64,000 nucleotides of DNA, taken from the NCBI GenBank assembly GCA_035489015.1, contig DATHKR010000111.1, forward strand, positions 21,894 through 85,893, read 5' to 3'. Below are positions 44,720 through 54,500 of the stretch, in pieces. A model generated the notes under the pieces. That model did not search any database. It worked only from the letters and a program-made list of their open reading frames with translations, and was not told where the DNA came from. The stretch comes from DATFRY01 sp035489015. GTDB lineage: Bacteria; Myxococcota_A; Polyangia; Haliangiales; Haliangiaceae. The translations under genes were made by a program, and so were the position numbers. Position 1 is the first letter of the stretch. Every line of letters starts with the position of its first letter.

Positions 44720-46111
44720 TCAGTTTCCCTTCGCCGGCGCGGCGGCCGGCGCCGTCGGCGCGCTGCCGGGCGCGCCCGGCGTGGTCAGCACCTCGACGCG
44801 TCGCTGGTCGAGGTACTTCTTCGCGGCGGCCAGCACCTTCTCGGGGGACGACGTGCGGTAGCGATCGAGGTCGCCGGTGATGAAGTCGGGCCGGCCGACG
44901 TAGTGGTTGTATGCCTGCAGGCGCTCGGCCCGGGCCAGCAGCTCCTCGAGCCCCCACACGAAGCCGGCCTCGCGGTTGATGACCGAGCGATCGAACTCGC
45001 GCTTCGTGATCGGCTCCTTGCGAACCCGGTCGATCTCCTCGTCGATGATGCGTTCGATCGCGGCCAGGTCGGCGTCCGTCTTGGCCAGCACCGAGACGGC
45101 GAAGAAGGACGAGAACTGCTGCGACGCCTGGTAGGCGGCCACCGACTGGGCCAGCTGCTTCTGGTGGACCAGGATCTTGTACAGGCGGCCGGTCCCGGGC
45201 GCGGCCAGCGCCTCGGCCAGGATGTCGAGCTCGGCGTCGCCCGGGGCGTAGAAGGCCGGCGAGTGCCACTCGTACTCGATGCGGCGCAGCCTGGCGAACG
45301 GATCGACGACCTCGCGCCGGGTGCGCGAGATGGTCGGCACCGGCGGCGCGTGGTGGGCCGGCCGCTCCGTCCTCGGGAACGAGCCGAACCACTTCTGGAC
45401 CAGCTGCCTGGCGGTGGCGGTGTCGAAGTCGCCGGCCAGGACCAGGGTGGCGTTGCCCGGCGCGTACCACTTCCGGTAGAAGGCGGTCACGTCGGCGACG
45501 GTGGCCGCGGTCAGGTCCTCGTGCCGGCCGATGGTCAGGTAGCGGTACGGGTGACCCTCGGGATACAGCCCCTCGGCCACCGCGAAGCGCGCGCGCCCGT
45601 ACGGCACGTTGTCGTAGTTCTGCCGCCGCTCGTTGCGCACCACGTCGACCTGGTTGTGGAAGCTGGCGTCGGTCAGCTTGGGCAGGAGGTAGCCCATGCG
45701 GTCGCTCTCCAGCCAGAGGGCGGTCTCGAGCTGGTGCGAGGGGACCACCTCGAAGTAGTTGGTGCGGTCGGTGTTGGTCGAGCCGTTCACCGCGGACGCG
45801 CCGATCTTCTTCAGCACCTCGAAGTGGCGGTCGTCGCCGACGTGCTTCGAGCCCTGGAAGAGCATGTGCTCGAACAGGTGGGCGAAGCCGCTCCGTCCCG
45901 GCGTCTCGTCGCCGCTGCCGACGTGGTACCAGACGTCGACCGCGACCAGCGGCACCCGGTTGTCCTGGTGGAGGATGACCTCGAGGCCGTTCTCGAGCCG
46001 GTAGCGCTCGAACTTGATCACCGGGTCGTCGGCCGCGGCCGGCCGCGCGAGCCAGAGCGTCACGGCGGCGGCGCAGCAGGAGGCCAGGCGCGTCCACGAG
46101 TCTCGCTTCAT
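44720..46111 (-). CDS. M16-family zinc peptidase, catalytic subunit
   Basis: The 463-residue protein has a signal peptide (LASCCAAAVTLWLARPAAA) and an M16 domain with the inverted zinc motif HLFEH (in GFAHLFEHMLFQG) and the distal Glu ligand in VRNERRQNYDN. The second M16 domain follows. Such enzymes degrade small peptides in the periplasm as heterodimers with the inactive subunit encoded next. The ATG at 46111 was chosen because the signal peptide starts there; the open frame extends to 46177. Confidence 0.92.
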   Translation of the reverse strand: MKRDSWTRLASCCAAAVTLWLARPAAADDPVIKFERYRLENGLEVILHQDNRVPLVAVDVWYHVGSGDETPGRSGFAHLFEHMLFQGSKHVGDDRHFEVLKKIGASAVNGSTNTDRTNYFEVVPSHQLETALWLESDRMGYLLPKLTDASFHNQVDVVRNERRQNYDNVPYGRARFAVAEGLYPEGHPYRYLTIGRHEDLTAATVADVTAFYRKWYAPGNATLVLAGDFDTATARQLVQKWFGSFPRTERPAHHAPPVPTISRTRREVVDPFARLRRIEYEWHSPAFYAPGDAELDILAEALAAPGTGRLYKILVHQKQLAQSVAAYQASQQFSSFFAVSVLAKTDADLAAIERIIDEEIDRVRKEPITKREFDRSVINREAGFVWGLEELLARAERLQAYNHYVGRPDFITGDLDRYRTSSPEKVLAAAKKYLDQRRVEVLTTPGAPGSAPTAPAAAPAKGN

Positions 46112-46233
46112 CGTCGTCGTCCTTGCGAAGAGGGTGGCGGGCGGCAGACACTCGTCCGTGGCACGCCGCACGATCACACGATCGTCCTATGTAGCGGCAC
46201 CTCCCCCGCGGCGCAACTCGACCCCCTCGATCG

Positions 46234-47622
46234 ATGATCTGGCTGTTCCTGGCCACCTGGGCCGCGGCTGTCGCGGCGCTGGTGTGGGTTCTCGTCGGAG
46301 CCGAACCGTGGCTCCTGGCTGCGGCCGTGACTGCGTCGTGGCTGGTCGGCCGCGGCCTGGTGGCCGCGATCGCGGGCGCGCGCCGCCAGGGCGGCATCGA
46401 CCTCGCCGGTGCGCTCGCGCGCCAGGGCGCCGACCTCGACGCGGCGCGAGATCCGGATGCCATCGCGGCGGTGGCGGTGAGCGGCGTCGAGGACGCGGTC
46501 CCGGGAGCGGCGGCTGAGCTGTGGCTGGTCGACGAGGGCAGCGGCTGGCGGCGGGCCGGCGTGGGCGGATCGCGCGAGGTCGCGGTGGCGGCGCCCGCGC
46601 CGTCGCTCGAGCTGCGCCAGTGGCTGGCCGGGCTGAGCGGGCCGGTGCCGCGCGAGGTGCTGAGCGCATCGGGGCAGGCCGCCGCCGAGCTGGGCGCGCA
46701 CGGGCCCGGCCGGCTGGTCATGCCGCTTGCCTACGGCGGTCGCCTGCTCGGCCTCCTGTGGGCGAGCGGACCGGACGGGCTCGAGGCGCTGCTCGACGGG
46801 ATGCGCCGCCAGGTGGAGGGCGCGCTCGGCCACGCGAGCCTGGCCCGCCACGTCGCCCAGCAGACCGAGGTCGCCGCCGACGTGGAGCTGGCCGCCACGG
46901 TGCAGCAGGCGTTCATCCCGGGGCGCGAGGCGATGCGGGTCGGCCGGATCGAGCTGGCGGGCAGCTACCTGCCGGCCAGCCGGTGCGGCGGCGACTTCTG
47001 GGCCTGCCACGACCTGGGCGGAGGGCGCGCGCTGGTCCTGGTCGGAGATGTGACCGGCCACGGGATCGGCGCGGCGCGCATCACCGCGGCGGCGCGCGGC
47101 GCGCACGACGCGGCGGTCGAGCTGCAGGGACCCGGCTTCGCGCTGCCGCGCCTGTTCGACGCGCTCGACGCGGCGGTCCGGCGCGTCGGGGCCGGCCACT
47201 ATCACATGACCTGCTTCGCGGCGGTCATCGACGGGCAGCGGCGGGTGCGCTTCGCCGGCGCCGGTCACGTCTCGCCGTACGTCTGCCGGCGAGGGCCGGA
47301 CGGGGTGGTCGCCATCGACGCGCTGGTCGGGCGCGGCAACCCGCTCGGCATGGGCGCGAAGCAGGCCCTGGTCGAGGTGGGCGAGCGCCAGCTGGCAGCC
47401 GGCGATCTCCTGCTGTTCTACAGCGACGGGCTCACCGACTGCGTGAACCCGGGCGGCGAGCGACTGGGCGAGCGGCGCATGGCCCGCATGGCCCGCGAGC
47501 TGGTCGCCGAGCCGCTGGCGGTGGATGCGCTGCGCGATCGAGTCGAGCAGCAGGTCGGCGAGTTCGCCGGCGGCGCGCCGCTGGCCGACGACATCACGCT
47601 GGTGGTCGCGCGCGTCCTCTGA
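46234..47622 (+). CDS. SpoIIE/RsbU-type PP2C phosphatase with membrane anchor
   Basis: The 462-residue protein has two N-terminal hydrophobic helices (WLFLATWAAAVAALVWVLV, then LLAAAVTASWLVGRGLVAA), a GAF-like middle region (AAAELWLVDEGSGWRRAGV) and a C-terminal PPM/SpoIIE phosphatase. The metal-binding motifs are CGGDFWACHDLGGGRALVLVGDVTGHGI, YSDGLTDCV and ADDITLVVARV. It should dephosphorylate a phospho-STAS protein. The only STAS gene in the window is at 28445-28753, so a partner-switching circuit with the RsbW-like kinase is plausible, but the genes are 17 kb apart. Confidence 0.9.
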   Translation: MIWLFLATWAAAVAALVWVLVGAEPWLLAAAVTASWLVGRGLVAAIAGARRQGGIDLAGALARQGADLDAARDPDAIAAVAVSGVEDAVPGAAAELWLVDEGSGWRRAGVGGSREVAVAAPAPSLELRQWLAGLSGPVPREVLSASGQAAAELGAHGPGRLVMPLAYGGRLLGLLWASGPDGLEALLDGMRRQVEGALGHASLARHVAQQTEVAADVELAATVQQAFIPGREAMRVGRIELAGSYLPASRCGGDFWACHDLGGGRALVLVGDVTGHGIGAARITAAARGAHDAAVELQGPGFALPRLFDALDAAVRRVGAGHYHMTCFAAVIDGQRRVRFAGAGHVSPYVCRRGPDGVVAIDALVGRGNPLGMGAKQALVEVGERQLAAGDLLLFYSDGLTDCVNPGGERLGERRMARMARELVAEPLAVDALRDRVEQQVGEFAGGAPLADDITLVVARVL

Positions 47623-47645
47623 GCGGGGCGGAGATCAGCTCACCG

Positions 47646-48386
47646 TCAGGTCACGGTCAGATCGGCGATGAGCGGCAGGTGGTCGGAGGCGCGGCGGGCC
47701 AGCTCCATGCGCGAGGCCTGCACGTGGTCGATGGTGACGTTGCCGCGCACGTACATGCCGTCCAGCGCGCGCACCGGGGCGTAGGCCGGGAAGGTGCGCA
47801 GCGGTGAGACGCAGCGGAAGCCGGCCGGGGCGAGCAGCTTGCGGCCGAGCGTGCCCCACACGTCGTTGAGGTCGCCGGCCACCACGATCGGCGTGCGGTG
47901 ATCGAGCCCGATGAACGGATGGCTGGCCAGGAACCGGCGCAGCTGCATCTTGCGCTCCACGCCGGACAGGCCGAGATGCATGTTGTAGACATGCACCGTG
48001 CGGCTGTGCAGCTTGCCGTTCGGCGCGCCCAGCCGGACCCGGTAGCGCGCGTGCAGCACGCTGCGCCGTTTCTTGGGCGGAACGGTGAGGTCGATGTTGC
48101 AGCTCTCGGTCATCGGGTAGCGGCTGAGGATCGCGTTCCCGTACTCGCCGCCGCCGCGCACCCTGACGTTGGGGAACCAGGTCCGGTGGCGCAGCTCGAG
48201 CAGATCGCCCAGCAGGTCGACCTGGCGGTCGTGGCGCGAGCGCGGGGCCAGGTGATCGACCTCCTGCAGGAGGACCAGGTCCGGGGCGTAATGGGCGATG
48301 ACCGCGCGGACGCGCTCCGGGTCGTAGCGCCGGTCCAGCCCGCCTATGCATTTGTGCACGTTCCAGGTGAGCAATCGCAGACGCAC
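47646..48386 (-). CDS. Endonuclease/exonuclease/phosphatase (EEP) family protein
   Basis: The 246-residue protein has the EEP-fold motifs in order: LLTWNVHKCIGG (with the Asn), LVLLQEVDHLA (metal-binding Glu), GNAILSRYPM, VVAGDLNDVW (Asp/Asn pair) and the C-terminal RASDHLPLIADL (Asp-His). Members are Mg-dependent phosphodiesterases acting on DNA, RNA or phospholipids. No signal peptide is seen, so it is probably cytoplasmic. I chose the GTG at 48386 because conserved sequence begins there. It is divergent from the MarR gene, with the palindromic operators between. Confidence 0.88.
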   Translation of the reverse strand: MRLRLLTWNVHKCIGGLDRRYDPERVRAVIAHYAPDLVLLQEVDHLAPRSRHDRQVDLLGDLLELRHRTWFPNVRVRGGGEYGNAILSRYPMTESCNIDLTVPPKKRRSVLHARYRVRLGAPNGKLHSRTVHVYNMHLGLSGVERKMQLRRFLASHPFIGLDHRTPIVVAGDLNDVWGTLGRKLLAPAGFRCVSPLRTFPAYAPVRALDGMYVRGNVTIDHVQASRMELARRASDHLPLIADLTVT

Positions 48387-48440
48387 GTGACTGAAATCTA
48401 ACGCATCGGGACCAGCTGTGCGACAGCCGATTGCATTTAC

Positions 48441-48467
48441 TACGATTTCGTAATACACGAATTCGTA
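48441..48467. promoter_or_regulatory. Pair of palindromes, probable MarR operator
   Basis: Two related palindromes stand with centres 15 bp apart in the 83-bp gap between divergent genes: TACGATTTCGTA at 48441-48452 and ACGAATTCGT at 48457-48466 (extended half-site TACGA). They share the half-site TACGA/TCGTA and end a few bases before the GTG of the MarR gene. This is the usual arrangement of an autoregulated MarR operator. They are AT-rich in a GC-rich context. Confidence 0.6.
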
Positions 48468-48469
48468 CG

Positions 48470-48931
48470 GTGCGCCTCCAGCTCATCCCCGGCCTTCACC
48501 GCGCCACCCACCGGATCGCGCTCCACCTGGACGCGGCCGACCCTCCTCTGGGGCTCACCCAGGGGGAGTGTCACCTCCTGGCCCAGCTGGTCGAGGCCGG
48601 GCCGAGCTCGGTGGCGGCGCTGCACGGCGCGTTCGCCCACAAGCGGTCCACCCTGACCAGCTACCTCGACCGGCTGGAGGGTGCCGGCCTGGTGACGCGA
48701 GAGCTTCACCCGGACGACCGGCGCTCGTCGCTGGTGTCGCTGACCGCCGCCGGCAAGTCGATGGCCGGGCGCGCGCACCGGCGCCTGGCTCAGCTCGAGG
48801 ACGCCGCGCTCGCCCGCCTGTCGGAGCGCGACCTGCGCGGCTTCCAGGCCGTGCTGCACGCGCTGCAGGAGCAGGTGGATGTGGAGCTGCGCCCGGCCGA
48901 CGGGAACAAGAAGAGGAGGCGAAAGCGATGA
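48470..48931 (+). CDS. MarR-family transcriptional regulator
   Basis: The 153-residue winged-helix protein has the MarR layout: N-terminal dimer helix (GLHRATHRIALHL), recognition helices (LTQGECHLLAQLVEAGPSS, then AHKRSTLTSYLDRLEGAGLVTR) and the wing ELHPDDRRSSLVSLTAAGK. I chose the GTG at 48470 since the palindromes just upstream then lie in the promoter. The ATGA overlap with the SRPBCC gene indicates an operon. The ligand is unknown; the GST in the operon suggests a response to an electrophile or aromatic compound. Confidence 0.88.
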   Translation: MRLQLIPGLHRATHRIALHLDAADPPLGLTQGECHLLAQLVEAGPSSVAALHGAFAHKRSTLTSYLDRLEGAGLVTRELHPDDRRSSLVSLTAAGKSMAGRAHRRLAQLEDAALARLSERDLRGFQAVLHALQEQVDVELRPADGNKKRRRKR

Positions 48932-49503
48932 CGGTGATGGATCTCGCGGGCACGACCTGGATCGATGTCTCGCTGCTGGCGGCCCTGGCGGCCACCGTGG
49001 TCGGCTGCGCGCCCGGCGCCGGCGCGCGCCCCGCCGCCTTCGCGCCCAGGCAGGTCTCGCGCGTCTACACCCAGACCCTGGCCGCGCCCGCCGACCAGAT
49101 CCTCCCGCTCCTCACCCCGCTGGGCGAGAAGGCATGGGCGCACGGCTGGGACCCCGCGATGCGGTTCGAGGCCGCGCCGCCCGGCGACGGCACCCTCTTC
49201 GCCACCCGCCACCCGGGCGAACCGGACACCATCTGGCTGCTCGAGACCTTCGACGCCCCCGGCCGACACGTCCGCTACCTCCACGTCACCCCCGGCTCCG
49301 ACGTCACCGAGATCGACATCCAGCTGCGACAGGTCGGGGCCGATCGCACCGAGGCCGTGGTCCGCTACACGTACACCGGCTTCAGCGAGCGAGGCAACGC
49401 GCTGGTCGAGTCCAGGACCGAGGACTACTACCGCCACTTCATGATCGAGTGGGAGCGCGAGCTCAACGACCACCTGTCGCGCCTCTCGCGCGAGCCCGGG
49501 TGA
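48928..49503 (+). CDS. SRPBCC-like lipoprotein or membrane-anchored protein
   Basis: The 191-residue protein has a hydrophobic N-terminus ending at a possible lipobox (AATVVGC) and a SRPBCC (START-like) domain: VSRVYTQTLAAPADQILPLL, WAHGWDPAMRFE, HPGEPDTIWLLETFD, then strands VRYTYTGFSE and a long C-terminal helix (YYRHFMIEWERELNDHLSRL). SRPBCC proteins bind hydrophobic ligands in a deep cavity. GAGGAGG precedes the ATG. It sits between the MarR and GST genes and probably handles the compound sensed by MarR, which is inference. Confidence 0.75.
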   Translation: MTVMDLAGTTWIDVSLLAALAATVVGCAPGAGARPAAFAPRQVSRVYTQTLAAPADQILPLLTPLGEKAWAHGWDPAMRFEAAPPGDGTLFATRHPGEPDTIWLLETFDAPGRHVRYLHVTPGSDVTEIDIQLRQVGADRTEAVVRYTYTGFSERGNALVESRTEDYYRHFMIEWERELNDHLSRLSREPG

Positions 49504-49507
49504 CCTG

Positions 49508-50125
49508 ATGCGGTACATCATCTGGGGCGCCCCCGGTTCGGGCTCCGGCATCGTCGAGGCCGCCTGCGCCGAGCTGGGCCTGGACTACGAGGCGCGCGAT
49601 CTCGACGCCAGGAACGACGAGCACCGCGGCGAGGCCTACGGCGCGCTCAACCCGCACCGCAAGATGCCGACCCTCGAAGTCGGCAACGAGATCATCACCG
49701 AGTCCGTCGCGATCCTCCTGACCCTGGACGAGCGCCACCCGGCCGGCCGCCTCTTCCCCCCACCCGGCACGCCCGAGCGAGCGCAGGCGCTCCGCTGGAT
49801 GCTCTACCTCGCCACCGAGGTCTACCCCCTGGTCGAGTGGCAGGACTACCCCGAGCGCTTCACCGCATCGCCCGACGCCGCCACCGCCCTGCGCGAGCGC
49901 GCCGAGGCCATCACCACCGACCGCTGGCGGACCCTCGAGCCCCACATCGCCGGCCCCTACCTCCTCGCCAGCGGCTTCTCGGCGACCGACCTCTACATCA
50001 CCAAGCTGGGGGTCTGGCAGAACGAAGCCTTCCGCAAGGCCGAGCTCCCGAGAGTGCACGCCCTCACCGAGGCCGTCCGCGCGCGCCCGAAGCTCGCGCC
50101 GGTGTGGGCGCGCCACATCCGCTGA
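49508..50125 (+). CDS. Glutathione S-transferase family protein
   Basis: The 205-residue protein has an N-terminal thioredoxin-like GST domain, with cis-Pro in GALNPHRKMPTLEVGNEI and the glutathione-binding ITESVAILL, followed by the all-helical C-terminal domain (GRLFPPPGTPERAQALRWMLYL, then ASGFSATDLYITKLG). It should conjugate or reduce electrophiles with glutathione. It is the last gene of the MarR operon, starting 4 bp after the SRPBCC stop. The substrate is not predictable. Confidence 0.88.
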   Translation: MRYIIWGAPGSGSGIVEAACAELGLDYEARDLDARNDEHRGEAYGALNPHRKMPTLEVGNEIITESVAILLTLDERHPAGRLFPPPGTPERAQALRWMLYLATEVYPLVEWQDYPERFTASPDAATALRERAEAITTDRWRTLEPHIAGPYLLASGFSATDLYITKLGVWQNEAFRKAELPRVHALTEAVRARPKLAPVWARHIR

Positions 50126-50247
50126 GCAGCGCAGCCGGCCCCCTGCGACGACGTCTGACCTGACGGCCCGGCGTGCCGTCGGATTTCGTCAAACGCAACC
50201 GCGGCGCTGCTGCCGTCGAGCACCGTCGTGATGGAGCCGCACCCAGC

Positions 50248-50622
50248 TCACCTGGCGCGACCAACCGATTCGACCAGCACTATTTCAATCGAGCGCGGCC
50301 TCGCGTTTTCGACAAAGAGAGATCGAACGTCGGAAGAGTCGAGCTCCTCGACGGGCTCCAATGCGTCCTGAATGAGTCTCTGCCATTCAGAACGGCTCGG
50401 CGGCCGCCCAAGCTCACGACCGTACAGCCTCGCAACCTCCTTTGCAGCCGTCCGAAGAATGTCAAATACGTCGTCACCAATCGTGTCCTCGGTCCCGTAG
50501 GGCGCGGTGAGGTGCGGCGTGACGATGCCGCGCTCGTGCTCAATCCCGAAGAGGGAACGGCGCCTCGCCGGCGAGCGTCTCCCAGCCGACCAGCTCCTGG
50601 GGCAGGCGAAGGCCGTCGGCAA
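50248..50622 (-). CDS. Hypothetical protein at the 3' end of the Wadjet operon
   Basis: The frame can encode about 124 residues, but its first ~27 overlap the end of jetD in another frame and are not convincing. The part from about 50540 downward reads like a real helical protein (DDVFDILRTAAKEVARLYG, then SRSEWQRLIQDALEPVEEL). Base composition is visibly less GC-rich than the rest of the window. No family is recognised; it could be a fragment of a transferred gene or a small accessory to the defence operon. The start is undecided. Confidence 0.4.
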   Translation of the reverse strand: MPTAFACPRSWSAGRRSPARRRSLFGIEHERGIVTPHLTAPYGTEDTIGDDVFDILRTAAKEVARLYGRELGRPPSRSEWQRLIQDALEPVEELDSSDVRSLFVENARPRSIEIVLVESVGRAR

Positions 50623-51583
50623 GGATGGCGATCACCCGGGCGCGGAGGTCGGCGGGCAGCCAGTCGATCTCGTCGCCGAGGGCGACCGGCATGGAGCGCG
50701 GCGATTGGCGCGCGAGGTGTCGATCGGCGCACGCGAGGAGGTGCTCGTACCAGCGGACCGCCGGGACGAGGTCGATCGCTGGTCGAAGGAGGGCGGCGGT
50801 GTGGGCGGCGATGGCCAGGCCTCGACGGTCGAGATCGCCGAAGTACTCGACGCGATCGATGCGGAGCTCGGCGATCAGGCGGGGCAGGTCGCCGGCGGTG
50901 CGGAGGAGCTGGTTGCCCTGGCCGTAGGCGATGGCGGCGTAGGCGGCCCGCTCGGCGTTCCAGCGGCGAAAGCTGTCATAGGTGTGGAGGTTCTCGATGA
51001 CGAGGAAGCGGCGCGGGGAGCCCGGCGGGCCGGGCTCCCAGGTGAGCGGCGGGACGACGTCGAAGCAGCGCAGGGTCGCGAGGGTGAGCCGGCCGGCGGC
51101 GAAGAGCTGGGACGAGCGGAGCCGGTCGAGGCGCTTCTCGTCGCCGAACAGCTCGACCGAGCGCTCGCGGGCAGGGACCATCGTGCGCTCGCGACCACCG
51201 GCGGCCAGGAACGCCTTGATGGCGAGCGCGGCGTCGAGGTTCACCAGCTGTGGCAGCGCGACCAGAAAGGCGAGCTCGGGCGGCCACGCCACCGTGCGAT
51301 GGTCGAGGCGCGTGACCGATGCCGCGCCCGGCGGCGGAAGGCGCACCCACAGCGGCAGACGAGGCGCGGCCGACCCGTCGTAGTGGCGCTTGCCGCGGGG
51401 GAGGCGGAGGACTGCTTCCTCTTCGAGGAGCGCGAGAAGCTCGCCGAGGTGGGGGCGTGCCTCGGCCGCGCCGAGGTAAGCGGGCGCGACCTCTCCGAAG
51501 GCGGCCCACACGGTGGCGAGATCGACGCGGGCGCGGCCGGCCGCGCGCCGGCGGAGGGCGTCCGCGAGTCGCGCGGCGGTCAC
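50540..51583 (-). CDS. jetD: Wadjet JetD/MksG-like TOPRIM nuclease
   Basis: The 347-residue protein has an N-terminal winged-helix-like region (DUF3322-like) and a C-terminal TOPRIM domain (DUF2220). The catalytic Glu197 lies in VIENLHTYDSF, and Asp250 and Asp252 in YFGDLDRRGLAI. In Wadjet and MksBEFG systems this subunit cleaves circular DNA that the SMC motor has reeled in, eliminating plasmids. The start is GTG, overlapping the jetC stop (GTGA). The stop at 50540 is followed by the low-GC hypothetical frame. Confidence 0.88.
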   Translation of the reverse strand: MTAARLADALRRRAAGRARVDLATVWAAFGEVAPAYLGAAEARPHLGELLALLEEEAVLRLPRGKRHYDGSAAPRLPLWVRLPPPGAASVTRLDHRTVAWPPELAFLVALPQLVNLDAALAIKAFLAAGGRERTMVPARERSVELFGDEKRLDRLRSSQLFAAGRLTLATLRCFDVVPPLTWEPGPPGSPRRFLVIENLHTYDSFRRWNAERAAYAAIAYGQGNQLLRTAGDLPRLIAELRIDRVEYFGDLDRRGLAIAAHTAALLRPAIDLVPAVRWYEHLLACADRHLARQSPRSMPVALGDEIDWLPADLRARVIAILADGLRLPQELVGWETLAGEAPFPLRD

Positions 51584-54500
51584 GGCGCGGCCCGCTCGAC
51601 CACCCGCACCGCCTCGAGCTGACCCTCGAGCGTCACGTGCTGGTCGCCGGTCGCCCGATCCCGATGGGCGTTGCGGAGCCGGATCTTGTTGGGCAGGGTG
51701 TCGAGCGCCTCGAGATCGTCGACCCCGGTGGCGTAGACCAGCTGGACGCGCATCTGGCTGGCGATGCGGCGCTGGAGCTGGAGCAGCGGGACGCTCGAGC
51801 AGGTGCCGATCGGGTTGTCGAGGAGGAGCATCCCAGCGTCGGTGGCGCCGGTCGACCGGCCGCGGGTGCGGGCGCGCATCTGCACGAGGGTGCAGTAGAG
51901 CAGGATCGCCGCGGTCAGCTGCTGGCCGCGGCTGAAGGTGGTGATCGCGGCGATCGGGACCGGCTCGGGGCGAAGGACCGCGTCGGGCTTCAGGATCCTG
52001 ACCTCGAAGCCGCGCGTGCCGGCCAGCTCGGTCACCACCTCGCGGACCAGGTCGTTGCCGTCGAGCCTGGCCCGATCGATCAGTCGGTCGACCAGCGGCT
52101 CGATCCGGGCCCGGCGCTCGTCGGCGGCGGCCGGGAACTGGAAGTCGATCCGGAGATAGGGTCGGTCGGCCCAGGCGCCCAGGCCGGCCGGCATCACGCT
52201 CGCGCGCGTGGTCCGCTGCAGGAAGCGCTCGGCGTCGTCGCCCAGGGCCGCCAGCGAGTCGAGCAGGATCGCGCGGTCGCGCTCGATGGCGGCGAGCTGA
52301 CCCTCGATGACGGCGCGGCGCTCGTCGAGCCCGGCGGCCAGGCGGGCCGCGCCGGCGGCGAGCTCCTCGGTCTCGTCCTTCATGCGCTCGCGGTACTGGG
52401 CGCGCAGCTCGGCGTGCTCGGCCGCCCCGGCCAGGCGGCGCACGCGCTCGGCCAGGTCGCGCACGCGCGCCTCGGCGGCGATCGCGGCGTCGCGCACCGC
52501 GGTGAAGGCGCGCCGGAGGTCGGCGGCCCGCTCGGTCACCACCTCGAGCTCTTCGGGGAGCGCGGCCGGCGTCGCCGGCGGGAGCTCGAGCGCCGCGCCC
52601 TCGACCACCGCGCGCAGCCCGGCCGGCACGCGCTCCAGCTCGGCGGCCGATCGCTCGAGCTCGACCGCGCGAGCGCGCGCCCCGGCCGCCTCCTGGGCGT
52701 GGCGCTGGGTCTCCTCCGCGGCTGCCTGGGCGGCGATCCGGGTCTCCTCGGCCGCCTCGCGCGCCGCGGCCGAGGTCAGCGGCGCTGGTCGATCGGCCGG
52801 CAGGTCGGCGGCGTCGCGGCGTCGGCGGGCCTCGTCGAGGCGCCGGGTGGCCTCGCGCACCGACGCCTTGTGCTCGGCGACCTTCTGATCGGCGGAGCGC
52901 TGGCCGGCCTGGCGGGCCGCGACCTCGCCGGCCGGATCGGACAGGGCGGCGACCTCCGCGATGGCGCCGGCGGGGAGACCGGCAGAGAGCGTGGACAGCT
53001 GGCGACCGAGCTGGAGGAGGGCGGCCTCGATCTGCTCGAGCTGCCACCGCCGCTTGTCCTGGCTGACCCGTCGATCGTGCTCCTCGAGCAGGATCCGGTG
53101 GCGAGCGCGGGCCTGGTCGAGCGTGGGCTCGAGGGTGGGCGGCGGGCCTGGCTCGCACGCACCTTCGCTCTCGCTCTGGTCCGTTCCCTCGTCGTCCTCG
53201 TCCGCGCCCGCGTGATGCGAGACCGATCGCTCCTCGGCCTCGCACTCGTCGCAGCGGCGCCGGCTGTCCCGCCGGTCCTCGCGCAGTCCCTCGAGGCCCC
53301 GCTCGCTGCGCTCGATGAGGTCGGCCAGCTCGCCCAGCCGCCGATCCGTGTCGCGGATCGAGCGGCCGACCTCCTCGAGCTCGTCGCGGGCCGCGGGCGC
53401 CGCGGCGTCGTGCTCGTCGAGGAAGTGATTCAGGGCGCGGTGCGCGGCGTCGGCGCGGACGGCTGCCTTGCGCTCGACCGCGACCAGTCGCTCCAGCTCG
53501 GCCAGCCTGGCGCCGACGGTGTTCTGCTCGGCGGACAGCTCGGCGAGCTCGCGCGCGGCCAGATCGCGGCGCTCGTCCGCCAGTTGGGCGGCGCGCTCGA
53601 GCGCCTCGAGCTTTCCTCCTCCGTGGGCGTCGACGTAGCGGTGGAGGTCCTCGGCCAGCGCCTCGGCGACCCGGCGCTCCTCGGCGAGCCCGCGCTCGAT
53701 CCGCGCTCGCTCGCTGCCCAGGCCCTCCAGCTCCGCGCGCCGGGCCTCGGCGGCCCGTCGATCGTAGAGCGCCGGCGACGGCGCGACCACGGCCGCCCGG
53801 TCCGGCCTCGCCCCGGGCACGAGATCCTCCGGCTCGATCCGGGACACCTGGACCGGCGCCCGCAGCCCGGCGTCGGCGCCGATCGCGCGCGCCGCGTCGA
53901 GGCCGCTGTCGCGCAGCACGACGACCCCGCCGAAGCGGGCCGGATCGCAGACCAGGAGGGCGGCGACTCGATCGGGGGCGAGGTTCTCGGCCAGGTAGCT
54001 CACCCCGGCGTGGGCGACCTCGCCGCGTTCGCGGAGCGCCTGACAGACTCGATCGACCTCGCGGGCCGGGGGCAGGAGGCCGGTCTCTTCCAGGACGCGC
54101 AGCGCCTGGCGATCCTCGGCGCCGTCGACCGCGCGGGCCAGGAGCTCGCGGTCGAGGCCCTCGGCCCGGCGGCGCACGCGCGCCTCGAGCCCGGCCGCGC
54201 CGAGGTCGACCGCCTCGGTCCCCTCGATCACGGTCAGGAGGGGCGCTGCGGCCAGCCGGTCGCGCCAGGCGATCGCCGCCTCGTGGTCGGCCCACAGGCG
54301 CGCGGCCGCGGCGCGCTGCTCCGCCAGATCGCCCGCGACCTGGGCGGTCCGCGCGGCGATCTGGTCGAGCCGCTGGCGGGCTTCGGTGGCCTTCTCCTCG
54401 GCGTCGTCTGCGCGCTGGCGGCCGCCGTCGCCAGCCGCCGCCCAGCGGGCCATGCCCTCGTCCGCGGTCTCGCGCCGTTCGAGCCAGCCCTCCCGGATCA

